A stretch of DNA of 64,000 nucleotides from NCBI RefSeq assembly GCF_002335525.1, contig NZ_BDUF01000063.1, positions 1-64,000 on the forward strand, given 5' to 3'. This stretch comes from Effusibacillus lacus. Lineage in GTDB: Bacteria > Bacillota > Bacilli > Tumebacillales > Effusibacillaceae. Shown piece by piece: positions 43,476 through 52,763 of this stretch; the first letter of the stretch is position 1, and every line of letters starts with the position of its first letter. The notes under the pieces were generated by a model. It saw nothing but the letters and a program-made list of their open reading frames with translations. It did no database searches and had not been told where the DNA came from. The position numbers and the translations under genes are program-made.

Positions 43476-43954
43476 GATTACTTTGCTTCCTAATGTTTGA
43501 GGCGTTATGCTTCCCAGGTCTGTATTCTTCCATTTCTGGTATAAGTATTCCAAGTTTTCTTCCGATGGAAACAATTCTCCTAGATAAGTCCGCCTCTTTA
43601 TTACGAAACCTGGAGGTTACACTCACCCCTGTCATCTAGGGAATCCCGGCAAGGATCGACGCTACCTCCCAACTTGATGTGGATGTGTCCCTGTTTGACA
43701 ACTCGTTCAATACGCTAGGTATTATGGAATTTCACCGTGATGTGAGCTTCTGTCCGGATTTTTTCAACCTTAGTTTTTTAACACTAACCATTTTATCAGT
43801 GAATTAGAAAAGTAAATCCACTTCTACAATATTGAGCGCTACTAGCGCAAATTAAAAGAAATGGCTTCATTAGAATACAGATACCATTTCTTGAGATCGG
43901 CGTAGTTTTTTAGAAGTGACTACAAAATGGATTCAGTGCATATTGGGCATTTTT
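43476..43954. other. Non-coding gap before the restriction island
   Basis: No convincing gene. Weak open frames on either strand lack ribosome sites. AAGAAATGG/CCATTTCTT (~43857-43865/43889-43897) form an inverted repeat. AT content rises from ~43740, matching the AT-richer restriction genes that follow, which suggests the island boundary is in this gap. Confidence 0.5.
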
Positions 43955-44818
43955 TTAAATAGCTAGATCTAACGGCAAATCAGAAATGTCTTTAAGACGT
44001 TTCCCATCGATCATAATATTTAGAAGTTCCAAAGAATCTTCGGCGTTAGTTGCTTGTACAGCCGCAAGTAATTCATCAAGGGCAAAATGATAGACGCAAT
44101 CTATATCACCGGTTCCAAGTGCGATCGAAGCAAGGCGACTCGGTAACGGTTCTGCGGTTACAACAACAATGTGTGGCAGGTGCCCCTTTCTGTTTCTAAT
44201 GAGGTTCAACGCCTCTGCACGACTGTTTTGACTGCGATCCGAACGAATTGTCCATTTTGAAGATATGCTGGCATGCAATAATGGCTTCCCATTGTTTGAC
44301 GCTCGTAGTGCTGTGCGCAAAGAGACCGAGTTGTCAACAATCTGTTTTGGAGTGTTGATCTCATCATCGCTTAAAAGGTGACGAATAATGATAATATCCG
44401 GGGTGATAGTGTAGTCATTGCCTAGAGCCGCTGCTAACTCCGGGTTGATTTTGGCGGCTTTATCCAATTCGACCAAATGTGAATATTGTTCGAATTGAGC
44501 AATTGCTAACCTGTTACGATTCCCGATTTTCTTAATTTCCCAATTTCCTGGGCGTATATGTTGGAGTGGCAAAAAGGCTTCACGAATAAACTCTGAAGTA
44601 ATTGTTTCGAATTCACTGCCACTCGTTTGACCGGCAAGTCTTTCACCCGTAACAAATTGCAGGATTTCAGCAATACCCGTTGCAATGCGAACTGAGAGTT
44701 TACTATCCTTGTCAGCATTACTGGGAATCCCATTACTATTGATAGTTAGTACAGATTTCAACAGATTTTTGTGAAATTTTTTTCTGGTGGCGGCAATATG
44801 AGCATCCATCATCATCAT
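43955..44818 (-). CDS. NgoMIV-family type II restriction endonuclease
   Basis: 287 residues, similar in size to NgoMIV (286). The catalytic region DYTITPDIIIIRH gives the metal Asp, and HASISSKWTIRSDRSQNSRAEALNLIRNRKGHLPHIVVVTAEPLPSRL carries the S-x-K active site and the recognition loop typical of NgoMIV-like enzymes, which cut GCCGGC. Four ATG codons in a row (44809-44818) leave the exact start open. The start overlaps the methyltransferase stop by 4 nt. Recognition of GCCGGC is inferred from family similarity. Confidence 0.85.
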   Translation of the reverse strand: MMMMDAHIAATRKKFHKNLLKSVLTINSNGIPSNADKDSKLSVRIATGIAEILQFVTGERLAGQTSGSEFETITSEFIREAFLPLQHIRPGNWEIKKIGNRNRLAIAQFEQYSHLVELDKAAKINPELAAALGNDYTITPDIIIIRHLLSDDEINTPKQIVDNSVSLRTALRASNNGKPLLHASISSKWTIRSDRSQNSRAEALNLIRNRKGHLPHIVVVTAEPLPSRLASIALGTGDIDCVYHFALDELLAAVQATNAEDSLELLNIMIDGKRLKDISDLPLDLAI

Positions 44819-45774
44819 CCATATACCCTTCTTAGTCTTGTTCTTGTTACTGCTTGTAAACAGAGTCTAATTTGTTCTCCGACAGCTTGCGCTACTGGGG
44901 GCGGGAATGCATTTCCTATCTGTCGATATGCAGGGGTCTTTTTCCCGAAGAACTCCCAAGTATCAGGGAAACCTTGCAAACGGGCAACCATGCGATTGGT
45001 CAATCGAGGCAATCCAACAAAGTCAGGATCTGGTGCATCGTTTGCAATACCGTGCCCATCTACTCCCAGTGCAGCCCAGGCCCTTTTTGCGCGGGTTGGA
45101 CCTAGGTCCGGACCACCATGTTTTTTTGATCCTCCCACAATAGTTGGTGCAATATCATTAGCTTGATCACGCCAACGATCTGCGAGACGCCACCCGCGAA
45201 CGGTCATAAGATCATAAAGAGTCTCTCCCACGGTTAATGGAGGGTGACCATACGGACGAGGCCAATTGAATTCCATCGATAAATCATTTCGAATTGCAAC
45301 AAAAACCACACGAGGACGAAGTTGAGGAACCCCGAAATCGGAAGCGGTTACTAGTCTCCATTCAGCACTGTAACCAAGCTTTCTCAAATCATCGATAATT
45401 TTTTTTCGATAGTCATCAAAAACCGAATCTAGTAGACCACGGACATTTTCCAACATTACTGCCTTTGGGCGTATTTCCCCAATTAAGCGTAATGCTTCAG
45501 GGAATAGGTCACGCTCATCCTGATTTCCGAGTTGCTTTCCAGCTTTTGAGAATGGTGGGCAAGGTACTCCTCCAGCCAACAAATCAATTCCTTTATAGTC
45601 TTTGCCGTTAAAGTTTCTCAGGTCGTCTTCAATGATATTCCAGTTTGGACGGTTTAATCTAAGTGTTGAACAGGCAGCAGAGTCAATTTCTACTAGCGCA
45701 ACATGCTGAAACCCTGCCAGTTCAAGTCCGAGAGCCTGTCCACCGGCACCTGCACAGATTTCGAGAGAGTACAT
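44815..45774 (-). CDS. C5-cytosine DNA methyltransferase
   Basis: 319 residues. Motif I EICAGAGGQALGLE at the N-terminus, motif IV GGVPCPPFSKAG with the catalytic Cys in PCPP, motif VI MLENVRG, motif VIII LRPRVVFVAIR, motif X RQIGNAFPPPVAQAVGE. It protects host DNA from the overlapping endonuclease; the pair forms a compact type II system. AT-rich sequence and base use differ from the surrounding metabolic genes, consistent with transfer. Confidence 0.93.
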   Translation of the reverse strand: MYSLEICAGAGGQALGLELAGFQHVALVEIDSAACSTLRLNRPNWNIIEDDLRNFNGKDYKGIDLLAGGVPCPPFSKAGKQLGNQDERDLFPEALRLIGEIRPKAVMLENVRGLLDSVFDDYRKKIIDDLRKLGYSAEWRLVTASDFGVPQLRPRVVFVAIRNDLSMEFNWPRPYGHPPLTVGETLYDLMTVRGWRLADRWRDQANDIAPTIVGGSKKHGGPDLGPTRAKRAWAALGVDGHGIANDAPDPDFVGLPRLTNRMVARLQGFPDTWEFFGKKTPAYRQIGNAFPPPVAQAVGEQIRLCLQAVTRTRLRRVYG

Positions 45775-45946
45775 TTTTTTGACACTCCTACAACTCTATT
45801 TTTTTGCACGATCCTTTTGAGAGAAGAATATCAAACAGAACATACTTTCGTAAACTCTTAACACTCAACGAACAAAAACATGGAGTTAAGATGAGGAATT
45901 GAAAACAGCATTAGGTTGTAGAACATCTATCAAGAGCTTGCTCTAC

Positions 45947-46873
45947 TTATTCATCTCCAAAGTAATCTAAATCAATTTTCTTCACTATATATCTAGAAAT
46001 TTCTGAAACACCAATATCGTGGTCAATCATTAATTGTGCTAACTGTTCACCGTTGATAAGGACAATCTTTTTTTCGATTCTACTTACGTATTCCTTGGCG
46101 TCTTGAGAAAAATTTGATGTTGTAATAAGAACTCCCTTTCTCGCTCTTTGCCCTTCTAAACTTCCAGCAAATGCTTGAACAATTGGTCGTCCAACAGTGG
46201 CCTCCCATCGTTTAGCTTGTATATAGACAACATCTAAACCAAGTTTATCTTCCTTTATGATTCCGTCGATCCCTTCATCTCCACTACGCCCGATCGCTTG
46301 ACCGGCATCGACCTTTGACCCCCCATATCCCATAGCAACAAGTAAATCAACAACAAGTCTTTCAAAGAATGTTGGGGAGCACTTCTTAACTCTTTCCAGA
46401 AGTTCTTGGGCTAATTCACGTCTTAGGTCCAAGTAACTTGACTCAAGAACTTCTTCAGGGGTTTGTCCATATTCTGTGTTCTTCTCATTTTTTTCAATAT
46501 TTTCAACAGTAGATTGTGAAGCAGTATTTCGAAATTCAAGAAATTCGGGGAATCTTTCTAGATATTTAACGTTAATGTAAGGAGGATTTTCGGCTAATAC
46601 CTCAAGGCCACGGGAAGTAATTCTAAATTTTGCCCTTGCAGTACTCTCCAGCAGGCCAGCCTTTTTCATGTAGGTTCTGGCCCATCCTACTCTATTTTCA
46701 AATTTTGATTGTCTTCCACTTGGAAGTAATTCGTTTCGGTCATCGGGAGTTAGATGGAATTCTTCGGCTAATATATCAAATATTTCGCTCAAGCTGTGCT
46801 CTTTCCGATCAGCTAATTTTTTAAGAAATGGAAGCATTAATGACTGAAAATCTGGCACTGCCACTTTTGTCAC
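45947..46873 (-). CDS. Mrr-type restriction endonuclease
   Basis: 308 residues. An N-terminal winged-helix Mrr_N-like domain (~1-95) and a C-terminal Mrr catalytic domain: FFERLVVDLLVAMGYGG, GDEGIDGIIKEDKLGLDVVYIQAKRW (D...QAK nuclease motif), ITTSNFSQDA and INGEQLAQLM. Mrr enzymes cut methylated or foreign DNA. It stands 172 nt from the methyltransferase and completes a small defence island. Coexistence with an active C5 methyltransferase implies its target differs from the host mark. Confidence 0.88.
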   Translation of the reverse strand: MTKVAVPDFQSLMLPFLKKLADRKEHSLSEIFDILAEEFHLTPDDRNELLPSGRQSKFENRVGWARTYMKKAGLLESTARAKFRITSRGLEVLAENPPYINVKYLERFPEFLEFRNTASQSTVENIEKNEKNTEYGQTPEEVLESSYLDLRRELAQELLERVKKCSPTFFERLVVDLLVAMGYGGSKVDAGQAIGRSGDEGIDGIIKEDKLGLDVVYIQAKRWEATVGRPIVQAFAGSLEGQRARKGVLITTSNFSQDAKEYVSRIEKKIVLINGEQLAQLMIDHDIGVSEISRYIVKKIDLDYFGDE

Positions 46874-47417
46874 CTCAATTTATCATTCATTTCTTAACAT
46901 CCAGTATACCAAATTACAAAAGACCATTCTTTAATCAACCTTTTCTTACTGTCGACAAGCGTTGAAGACAAGCATTGAAATGGAAAAATTGCCCATAGAT
47001 AACAGGGAAGACAAGTGATTGTGATTAATTTTTCAAGAGGGAGGGTTAAAGAAATTAGTCGGCGTCATTATCGACCGGAACATTGTTCTAAGTGTGGTAG
47101 CCGAAGTCCAAAACCTCAACGAAGTCCTGATTGAAAAATGTATGACAAGTTTAAGTTACAGGATTCCTCGAAATGAAAGCTCATGAAGCGGCAGACTTGA
47201 TGGCAAGCCCAGATTCGGAGATTGCCGATTGTGGATCATGGAGAGGCCATCGCCAATACCCCACGTTTTCGTGTGCAAATGATGAAGACCCCTTGTACAA
47301 ACGGTGTATAGGCGCCTACGGTTAAACGTACAAATAGGCAATCCAAAGGTATCATCCTCCTCCTGAACGAATATAAAGGGTATGACTTTCCAAATTTTCC
47401 GTGAGGAGGACAAGGGT
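46874..47417 (+). other. Gap with a possible 37-codon CxxC fragment
   Basis: A GTG at 47015 opens MIVINFSRGRVKEISRRHYRPEHCSKCGSRSPKPQRSPD (stop ~47132) with only a weak GGGA upstream. It has one CxxC and looks like a fragment of a zinc-ribbon protein. The rest of the gap holds no gene that I can support. Confidence 0.3.
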
Positions 47418-47795
47418 ATGGGCTTGTTTGACGGGTTGATGGGCAATGCCTCAGAGGTGAAGGTGGAAGAGGTTCAAAGAGAATACGCGAATATACTGAG
47501 TCCCACTGAAAAGATCGAAAAAGCATACAAACTGATTCGAGACATGTTTATCTTTACGAACAAAAGGCTCATTTTGATTGACAAGCAAGGGGTCACCGGG
47601 AAGAAGGTGGAGTACCACTCCATTCCCTACAAGAGCATTTCTCACTTCAGCATTGAGACAGCAGGGCATTTCGACCTGGATGCGGAACTTAAGATCTGGA
47701 TTTCGGGAAATGCAATCCCGTTGCAAAAACAATTTAACAAGAGTCTGAATATCTACGAAGTCCAAAGTGTACTTGCGGAATATGTGTGCAAGTAA
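47418..47795 (+). CDS. Bacterial PH-domain protein
   Basis: 125 residues. Core LRDMFIFTNKRLILIDKQGVTGKKVEYHSIPYKSISHFSIETAGHFDLDAELKIW is characteristic of the YvbH/bPH_1 (PF08000) domain. No membrane segment. GAGGAGG upstream favours ATG 47418. Role unknown; such proteins often sit near stress or signalling genes. Monocistronic as far as visible. Confidence 0.82.
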   Translation: MGLFDGLMGNASEVKVEEVQREYANILSPTEKIEKAYKLIRDMFIFTNKRLILIDKQGVTGKKVEYHSIPYKSISHFSIETAGHFDLDAELKIWISGNAIPLQKQFNKSLNIYEVQSVLAEYVCK

Positions 47796-47832
47796 CAGGT
47801 GGTGCAGTGGACAAACTTCTCAGTACTGAAAT

Positions 47833-47886
47833 TTGACATGAAACCAAAAGGTTTCGTATAATTCGTATATGAAACCTTTTGGTTTC
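47833..47886 (+). promoter_or_regulatory. Promoter with two perfect GAAACC/GGTTTC operators
   Basis: TTGACA (47833-47838), an 18-nt spacer and TATAAT (47857-47862) form a strong sigma-A promoter. Perfect dyads GAAACCAAAAGGTTTC (47840-47855, inside the spacer) and GAAACCTTTTGGTTTC (47871-47886) flank the -10. They almost surely bind the ArsR-type repressor encoded by the second gene. Confidence 0.85.
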
Positions 47887-47914
47887 GTTTAAACTTGATG
47901 TGGAGGTTATAATA

Positions 47915-48337
47915 ATGCAAGGCAAGTTGCCCGATATCCGCAAAACCGTCATATTTAATGCTCCAATTCAGAAGGTGTGGGAAGCAGTCTCAACTTCAGA
48001 AGGAATAGCCGCATGGTTTATGCCTAATGATTTTGATCAAAAAGTCGGACATGAATTCACTTTACAGTCACCTTTTGGACCTTCACCTTGCAAAGTTTTG
48101 GAGCTGGATCCGCCTAACCGGCTATCCTTTTCTTGGGATGAATTTGGCTGGCGTGTTACTTTTGAGTTAAAGGAGCTGGACGGAAAAACAGAGTTTACGC
48201 TCATTCATTCCGGTTGGGGAGAACCTGACGAGATGATTCCAAAAGCTTCAGAAAAACATTCAGTGATAAGAAACCGCATGGACAATGGTTGGGAGCCGCT
48301 TGTTAACGTGAATCTGCGCAAAGTAGTTGAGGGTTAA
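47915..48337 (+). CDS. SRPBCC / AHSA1-domain protein
   Basis: 140 residues, START-like ligand-binding fold: [41 protein letters not shown], then [32 protein letters not shown], typical of AHSA1-type proteins coupled to ArsR regulators. GGAGG 10 nt upstream favours ATG 47915. The stop overlaps the regulator ATG. Ligand unknown. Confidence 0.87.
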   Translation: MQGKLPDIRKTVIFNAPIQKVWEAVSTSEGIAAWFMPNDFDQKVGHEFTLQSPFGPSPCKVLELDPPNRLSFSWDEFGWRVTFELKELDGKTEFTLIHSGWGEPDEMIPKASEKHSVIRNRMDNGWEPLVNVNLRKVVEG

Positions 48338-48708
48338 TGTCAACTGCGAAAAATCATGATGTTTTTCAGGCTATCGCCGATCCCACTCGACGTAAAATCA
48401 TAAAACTTCTGGCTGATAAGGAATTGCCTGTAACTGTAATAAGTGAGCACTTTCCTATGAGCCGTACAGCCGTTTCCAAACATTTACGCATCCTTTCGGA
48501 GTCAAAACTTGTTACTGTGGAGAAAATGGGCAGGGAGAAGCGGTACAAGCTCCAACCGGAGGCGCTTCTCGAAATAAAGGAATGGCTTTCCTTCTATGAA
48601 CAATTTTGGGACAACAAGCTTTCAATGCTTAAACATTTAATGGAAAATGAGGAAACAGGCGATTTAAGCCTCATGGTATCCAAACGCGATGAGGAATCTA
48701 AGGGCTAA
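48337..48708 (+). CDS. ArsR-family repressor
   Basis: 123 residues. VFQAIADPTRRKIIKLLADKELPVTVISEHFPMSRTAVSKHLRILSESKLVTVEKMGREKRYKL is a typical ArsR winged helix of the group paired with SRPBCC proteins. It overlaps the preceding gene by 1 nt. Autoregulation through the GAAACC-N4-GGTTTC sites is likely. No metal-binding cysteine pattern is visible. Confidence 0.88.
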   Translation: MSTAKNHDVFQAIADPTRRKIIKLLADKELPVTVISEHFPMSRTAVSKHLRILSESKLVTVEKMGREKRYKLQPEALLEIKEWLSFYEQFWDNKLSMLKHLMENEETGDLSLMVSKRDEESKG

Positions 48709-48737
48709 CTAATGGGGATCCGTATAAAGCGCACCAA

Positions 48738-48768
48738 GACAGGTTGCCGTCTGGCAGCCTGTTTCGCT
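48738..48768 (+). terminator. Terminator after the SRPBCC/ArsR operon
   Basis: ACAGGTTGCC/GGCAGCCTGT (one G-U) with loop GTCT, followed by TTCGCTTTGC. Confidence 0.6.
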
Positions 48769-48782
48769 TTGCAAAAAAATAC

Positions 48783-48891
48783 TTGACTCTCCACCGAACA
48801 CATAGTAAATTGGAGTCAAATATGTAACCGCTTACACATCTGAATCGTATTAAATAGTTTTATTTTTTTGAGCGATATGTAACCGGTTACA
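48783..48891 (+). promoter_or_regulatory. rbs promoter with two LacI-type operators
   Basis: TTGACT (48783-48788) and TAAATT (48806-48811) are 17 nt apart. Operators TGTAACCGCTTACA (48823-48836) and the perfect TGTAACCGGTTACA (48878-48891) are 55 bp apart, both flanked by TA. They fit the LacI/GalR CG-centred dyad and should bind RbsR. Confidence 0.85.
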
Positions 48892-48913
48892 CATAAAATG
48901 TGGTGAACGAATC

Positions 48914-49918
48914 ATGGCAACCATCCGAGATGTGGCGAAGTTGGCGGGGGTTTCGGTGGCTACCGTTTCCCGGGTTATTAACAAAAACGGATACGTGAAT
49001 CAAGGAACTGAGCAAAAGGTACGCAAAGCCATCCAGCAGCTGCACTTTGAACCCAATGCGGTGGCCCGGGGACTTGCCAGCAAGCGAACCGGCACCATTG
49101 CGGTCATTCTGCCGGACATTACCAACCCTTTCTTCGCGGAAATGGCGAGAGCAGTGGAAGATGAGGCCCGGAAGCACGGATTTACCGTCATTCTCTGTAA
49201 CTCCGATGATCAGGGCGCGAAGGAAAAAACGTATATCGAGGTGCTGAAAAAGAAATATATCGACGGCATTATCTTCGCTTCCCAGACCCTTGGGAAAGAA
49301 GATGTGGCGCAGATGAAGAAGCACAACATCCCACTGGTGGTATTGGACAGAGCGCCTTCCGAAGAGGATTGCAGTATTGTCCGCTCGCAAAACTCCATGG
49401 GGGCTCAGGTGGCGGTACGGCACCTGCTGGAAACGGGATGCCGAAAGATTGCCCATATCTATGGGCCGCAGGAGATCACCACCGCGAAAGAACGTTTGCT
49501 TGGATATGAACATGCGGTGAAAGGGTTTGACTGGTTCACCCCCACCCTGATGGTCCCCGGGAATTTCCGGTTGGACGGGGGGATGAAAGCGGTAGAGCTG
49601 CTGTTGGAGCAGCATCCGGATGTGGATGGAATCTTCGCCGGGAATGATTTGATGGCGGTAGGTGCCCTGAAAGCTCTGCACCGGTTGGGGATTCGGGTGC
49701 CTGACCAGATAGCCGTTTGCGGGTTTGACGGAATCTACTTGACGGAGATTATGGAACCGGAGCTGACCACAGTGGCGCAGCCCATCTATGAAATGGGGTC
49801 GCTTGCCGCTGAAATCCTGATCCAAAAGATTAACGGAACTCTGCAAGAGAATCAAGTTTGTGAACTGGAAGTTTCATTGATTGCCAGAAACTCGACAAGA
49901 AGGGAGCGGATGAAATGA
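48914..49918 (+). CDS. rbsR: Ribose operon repressor, LacI family
   Basis: 334 residues. N-terminal HTH ATIRDVAKLAGVSVATVSRVINKNGYV and hinge NAVARGLASKRTG, then a type I periplasmic-binding-like effector domain (IAVILPDITNPFFAEMARAVE ... GIFAGNDLMAVGALKALHRLG ... VCGFDGIYL). First gene of rbsRKDACB, with two operators just upstream, so it autoregulates. GTGGTG is the weak ribosome site for ATG 48914; the stop overlaps rbsK. Confidence 0.92.
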   Translation: MATIRDVAKLAGVSVATVSRVINKNGYVNQGTEQKVRKAIQQLHFEPNAVARGLASKRTGTIAVILPDITNPFFAEMARAVEDEARKHGFTVILCNSDDQGAKEKTYIEVLKKKYIDGIIFASQTLGKEDVAQMKKHNIPLVVLDRAPSEEDCSIVRSQNSMGAQVAVRHLLETGCRKIAHIYGPQEITTAKERLLGYEHAVKGFDWFTPTLMVPGNFRLDGGMKAVELLLEQHPDVDGIFAGNDLMAVGALKALHRLGIRVPDQIAVCGFDGIYLTEIMEPELTTVAQPIYEMGSLAAEILIQKINGTLQENQVCELEVSLIARNSTRRERMK

Positions 49919-50838
49919 ATCGTCCGAGAATTGTCGTAGTCGGCAGTTTGAACATGGATCTGGTTGTGGAAGCCGGAAGGGCTCCGCGTATGGGGGAAAC
50001 CGTCCTGGGGGACAGGATTCATTTCATACCTGGAGGGAAAGGGGCCAATCAGGCGGTAGCGGCGGCTCGTCTGGGAGCCCAAACCGTAATGATTGGCGCT
50101 GTGGGACAAGATGCTTTTGGTGAGCAACTGGTAGCGGCCTTGCAAAAGGATGGGGTCGTTACCTCGGCAGTCAAGGCGGTGGATGGGGTGCCTACCGGCG
50201 TGGCTTCCATCCTTCTGGCGGAAGGGGATAACAGTATCGTAGTGGTACCGGGGGCTAATTCTTGTTGTCTTCCGGAAGACGTAGACCGTAACGAACCTTT
50301 CATCATCCAGGCGGATCTGGTGCTGCTCCAGCTGGAGTCTCCTTTGGAGACTGTGATCCACGCCGCCAAATTGGCCAAACACCACGGGAAAAAGGTGATC
50401 TTGAACCCGGCACCGGCTCAGGCACTTCCAATGGAGCTGCTTTGCAACGTCGACTATATCACCCCTAACCGCACAGAACTAAGCATTCTGACAGGCATGG
50501 GCGCTGAAGGGGAACAACTGGAACAAGCGATGGAAAACCTGCTTGAGTTGGGGATTGAGAATGTGATTACCACACTAGGGGCAGAGGGATCCGCTTTCAT
50601 GCGTTCGGGTGAGCGGTTGCAACGAGTATCTGCATACAAGGTTCCTGTAGTGGATACTACGGGGGCCGGAGACGCTTTTAATGCTGGATTGGCTTTTGCC
50701 ATTGCTTCAAACCGGGCTCTCCCGGAAGCCATTTCCTTTGCCTCAAAAGTTTCGGCGCTTGCCGTTACCAAACTGGGGGCGCAGGCAGGAATGCCGACCC
50801 TGGAAGAAGTAGAGAAGTTCAGTTTTCAGAAGGTGTGA
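49915..50838 (+). CDS. rbsK: Ribokinase
   Basis: 307 residues, PfkB family. VVGSLNMDLVVEAGRAPRMGETVLG and GGKGANQAVAAARLG (signature 1), NPAPAQALP, and DTTGAGDAFNAGLAFAIA (signature 2 with the catalytic Asp). Phosphorylates ribose to ribose 5-phosphate. Overlaps rbsR by 4 nt (ATGA), GGAGCGGATG upstream. Confidence 0.95.
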   Translation: MNRPRIVVVGSLNMDLVVEAGRAPRMGETVLGDRIHFIPGGKGANQAVAAARLGAQTVMIGAVGQDAFGEQLVAALQKDGVVTSAVKAVDGVPTGVASILLAEGDNSIVVVPGANSCCLPEDVDRNEPFIIQADLVLLQLESPLETVIHAAKLAKHHGKKVILNPAPAQALPMELLCNVDYITPNRTELSILTGMGAEGEQLEQAMENLLELGIENVITTLGAEGSAFMRSGERLQRVSAYKVPVVDTTGAGDAFNAGLAFAIASNRALPEAISFASKVSALAVTKLGAQAGMPTLEEVEKFSFQKV

Positions 50839-50843
50839 AGAAC

Positions 50844-51239
50844 ATGAAGAAAATTGGCATTATCAACAGCGAGATTTCGAAAGTCATCAGCGAGTTGGGA
50901 CATACCGACAAAATTGTGATCTGCGACAGCGGTTTGCCCATCCCTTCCCATGTGAAACGAATTGATCTGGCATTAAAACAAGGTGTGCCATCCTTCATGG
51001 AGACGCTGGAAACGGTTCTTGTCGAGATGCAGGTGGAGAAAGCCTGCATTGCGACGGAAATGCTGACTGTAAGTCCCGACATGAAAGCCAAAGTGGATGC
51101 AGCCCTGCAAGGGATTGAACTCAAGAGCGTAAGCCACGAAGAATTCAAGCAAATGACGAAAGACGCCAAGGCGGTGATTCGAACCGGGGAGTTCACCCCC
51201 TACGCCAACATCATCCTGGAAGCCGGAGTGGTCTTCTAA
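50844..51239 (+). CDS. rbsD: D-ribose pyranase
   Basis: 131 residues. MKKIGIINSEISKVISELGHTDKIVICDSGLPIP is the RbsD N-terminus with the active-site His, and the C-terminal RTGEFTPYANIILEAGVVF is conserved. Converts beta-pyranose to furanose ribose for RbsK. AAGGTG 8 nt upstream favours ATG 50844; an upstream GTG (50835) overlaps the rbsK stop. Confidence 0.94.
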   Translation: MKKIGIINSEISKVISELGHTDKIVICDSGLPIPSHVKRIDLALKQGVPSFMETLETVLVEMQVEKACIATEMLTVSPDMKAKVDAALQGIELKSVSHEEFKQMTKDAKAVIRTGEFTPYANIILEAGVVF

Positions 51240-51254
51240 AAGGAAGGGGTTGCC

Positions 51255-52763
51255 ATGACAAATCCATTGCTCGAAATGAAAGGCATCAGCAAATCGTTTC
51301 CGGGCGTCAAGGTCTTGGAAAATGTGCAATTCTCTCTTCAATCCGGTGAAGTTCATGCCCTGATGGGGGAGAACGGTGCCGGAAAGTCCACATTGATGAA
51401 GATTCTTGGCGGAATTTATGCCAAAGACCAGGGAACCATCCTGATCAAGGGTCAGCGGAAAGAAATTGCCTCTCCGCGGGTGGCTCAAGACCTGGGGATT
51501 GCCATCATTCACCAGGAATTGAACCTGATCCCGGATCTGACGGTAGCGGAAAACATCTATCTGGGACGGGAATTCACCTTTGGCAAAACAGGATTGATCC
51601 GTTGGCGTGTCATGAGAGAACAAGCCAGGCGGTATCTGTCCCAACTCGGAATGGATCTGGATCCGGAAACTCTGGTTGGCAGCCTGTCTGTCGGGCAGCA
51701 GCAAATGGTGGAAATTGCCAAAGCGCTCTCCATGCAAGCGGACATTCTGGTGTTGGATGAACCTACGGCAGCCCTGACCCACCGCGAGATTGAGTCATTG
51801 TTCGGAGTCATTGCCTCGTTAAAACAAAAAGGGGTGGGGATGATCTACATCTCCCACCGGATGGAGGAAATTTTCCAGATCTGTGATCGTGTCACCGTAT
51901 TGCGGGACGGACATCACATAGGCACGAAAAAAACGTCCGAAACCGACATGAATGAACTGGTGCGGATGATGGTGGGCCGGGAGATTACAGATCGCTTCCC
52001 GAAAGTGCAAGTACCGCTGGGCAAGGAGCGGCTAAGAGTGGAAGGCGTAAGCCAAAAAGGAAAACTTCACGATATCAGCCTGACAGTTCGTGGTGGCGAG
52101 ATCCTGGGAATTGCAGGATTAATGGGCGCCGGCCGGACCGAATTGGCCAAGGCTCTGTTCGGAGCGGAACGGATGGACAGCGGCCGGATTGTGATTGACG
52201 GGGAGCAGGTGGTCATTCGGAAACCGGTTGACGCGATCCGGGCAGGCATTGCATTAGTGACGGACGACCGCAAAGACGAGGGATTGGTGCTGCCGCTGTC
52301 GGTAAAGGAAAACCTGTCGCTGCCGAATCTGCCGTCCCTTTCTTCCTTCGGTTTCGTCAAGAAGAGGAAAGAACAGGAACTTTCTTCATCAACCATCAAG
52401 CAATTGCTGATAAAGACTCCCAATGCGGAACAGGCCGTGGAATCTCTAAGTGGCGGAAATCAACAGAAGGTGGTAATCGGCAAGTGGCTGGCCACCCAAC
52501 CCAAGATCCTGATTCTGGATGAACCCACCAGGGGTGTCGATATCGGCGCCAAGAAAGAAATCTATGATCTGATGAATCAATTGGCCGAACAGGGTGTGGC
52601 CATCATCATGATTTCATCTGAATTGCCGGAAGTGTTGGGCATGAGCGATCGGATTCTGGTTATGCATGAAGGCCGGATCACAGGTGAGTTCACGCGTGAA
52701 GAAGCGACTCAGGAAATCATCATGCATGCCGCAACGGGAGGGGGAAGTCGACATGCAGGCTAA
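51255..52763 (+). CDS. rbsA: Ribose ABC transporter ATP-binding protein
   Basis: 502 residues with two ABC domains. First: [41 protein letters not shown]; second: [45 protein letters not shown]. The degenerate second Walker A is normal for sugar CUT2 importers. GGAAGGGG before ATG 51255. Overlaps rbsC by 11 nt. Confidence 0.95.
   Translation: MTNPLLEMKGISKSFPGVKVLENVQFSLQSGEVHALMGENGAGKSTLMKILGGIYAKDQGTILIKGQRKEIASPRVAQDLGIAIIHQELNLIPDLTVAENIYLGREFTFGKTGLIRWRVMREQARRYLSQLGMDLDPETLVGSLSVGQQQMVEIAKALSMQADILVLDEPTAALTHREIESLFGVIASLKQKGVGMIYISHRMEEIFQICDRVTVLRDGHHIGTKKTSETDMNELVRMMVGREITDRFPKVQVPLGKERLRVEGVSQKGKLHDISLTVRGGEILGIAGLMGAGRTELAKALFGAERMDSGRIVIDGEQVVIRKPVDAIRAGIALVTDDRKDEGLVLPLSVKENLSLPNLPSLSSFGFVKKRKEQELSSSTIKQLLIKTPNAEQAVESLSGGNQQKVVIGKWLATQPKILILDEPTRGVDIGAKKEIYDLMNQLAEQGVAIIMISSELPEVLGMSDRILVMHEGRITGEFTREEATQEIIMHAATGGGSRHAG

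Noticed and set aside
43363-43635. 90-codon minus-strand open frame after the kinase
   Set aside because: Overlaps terminator repeat copy B, no ribosome site, no domain.
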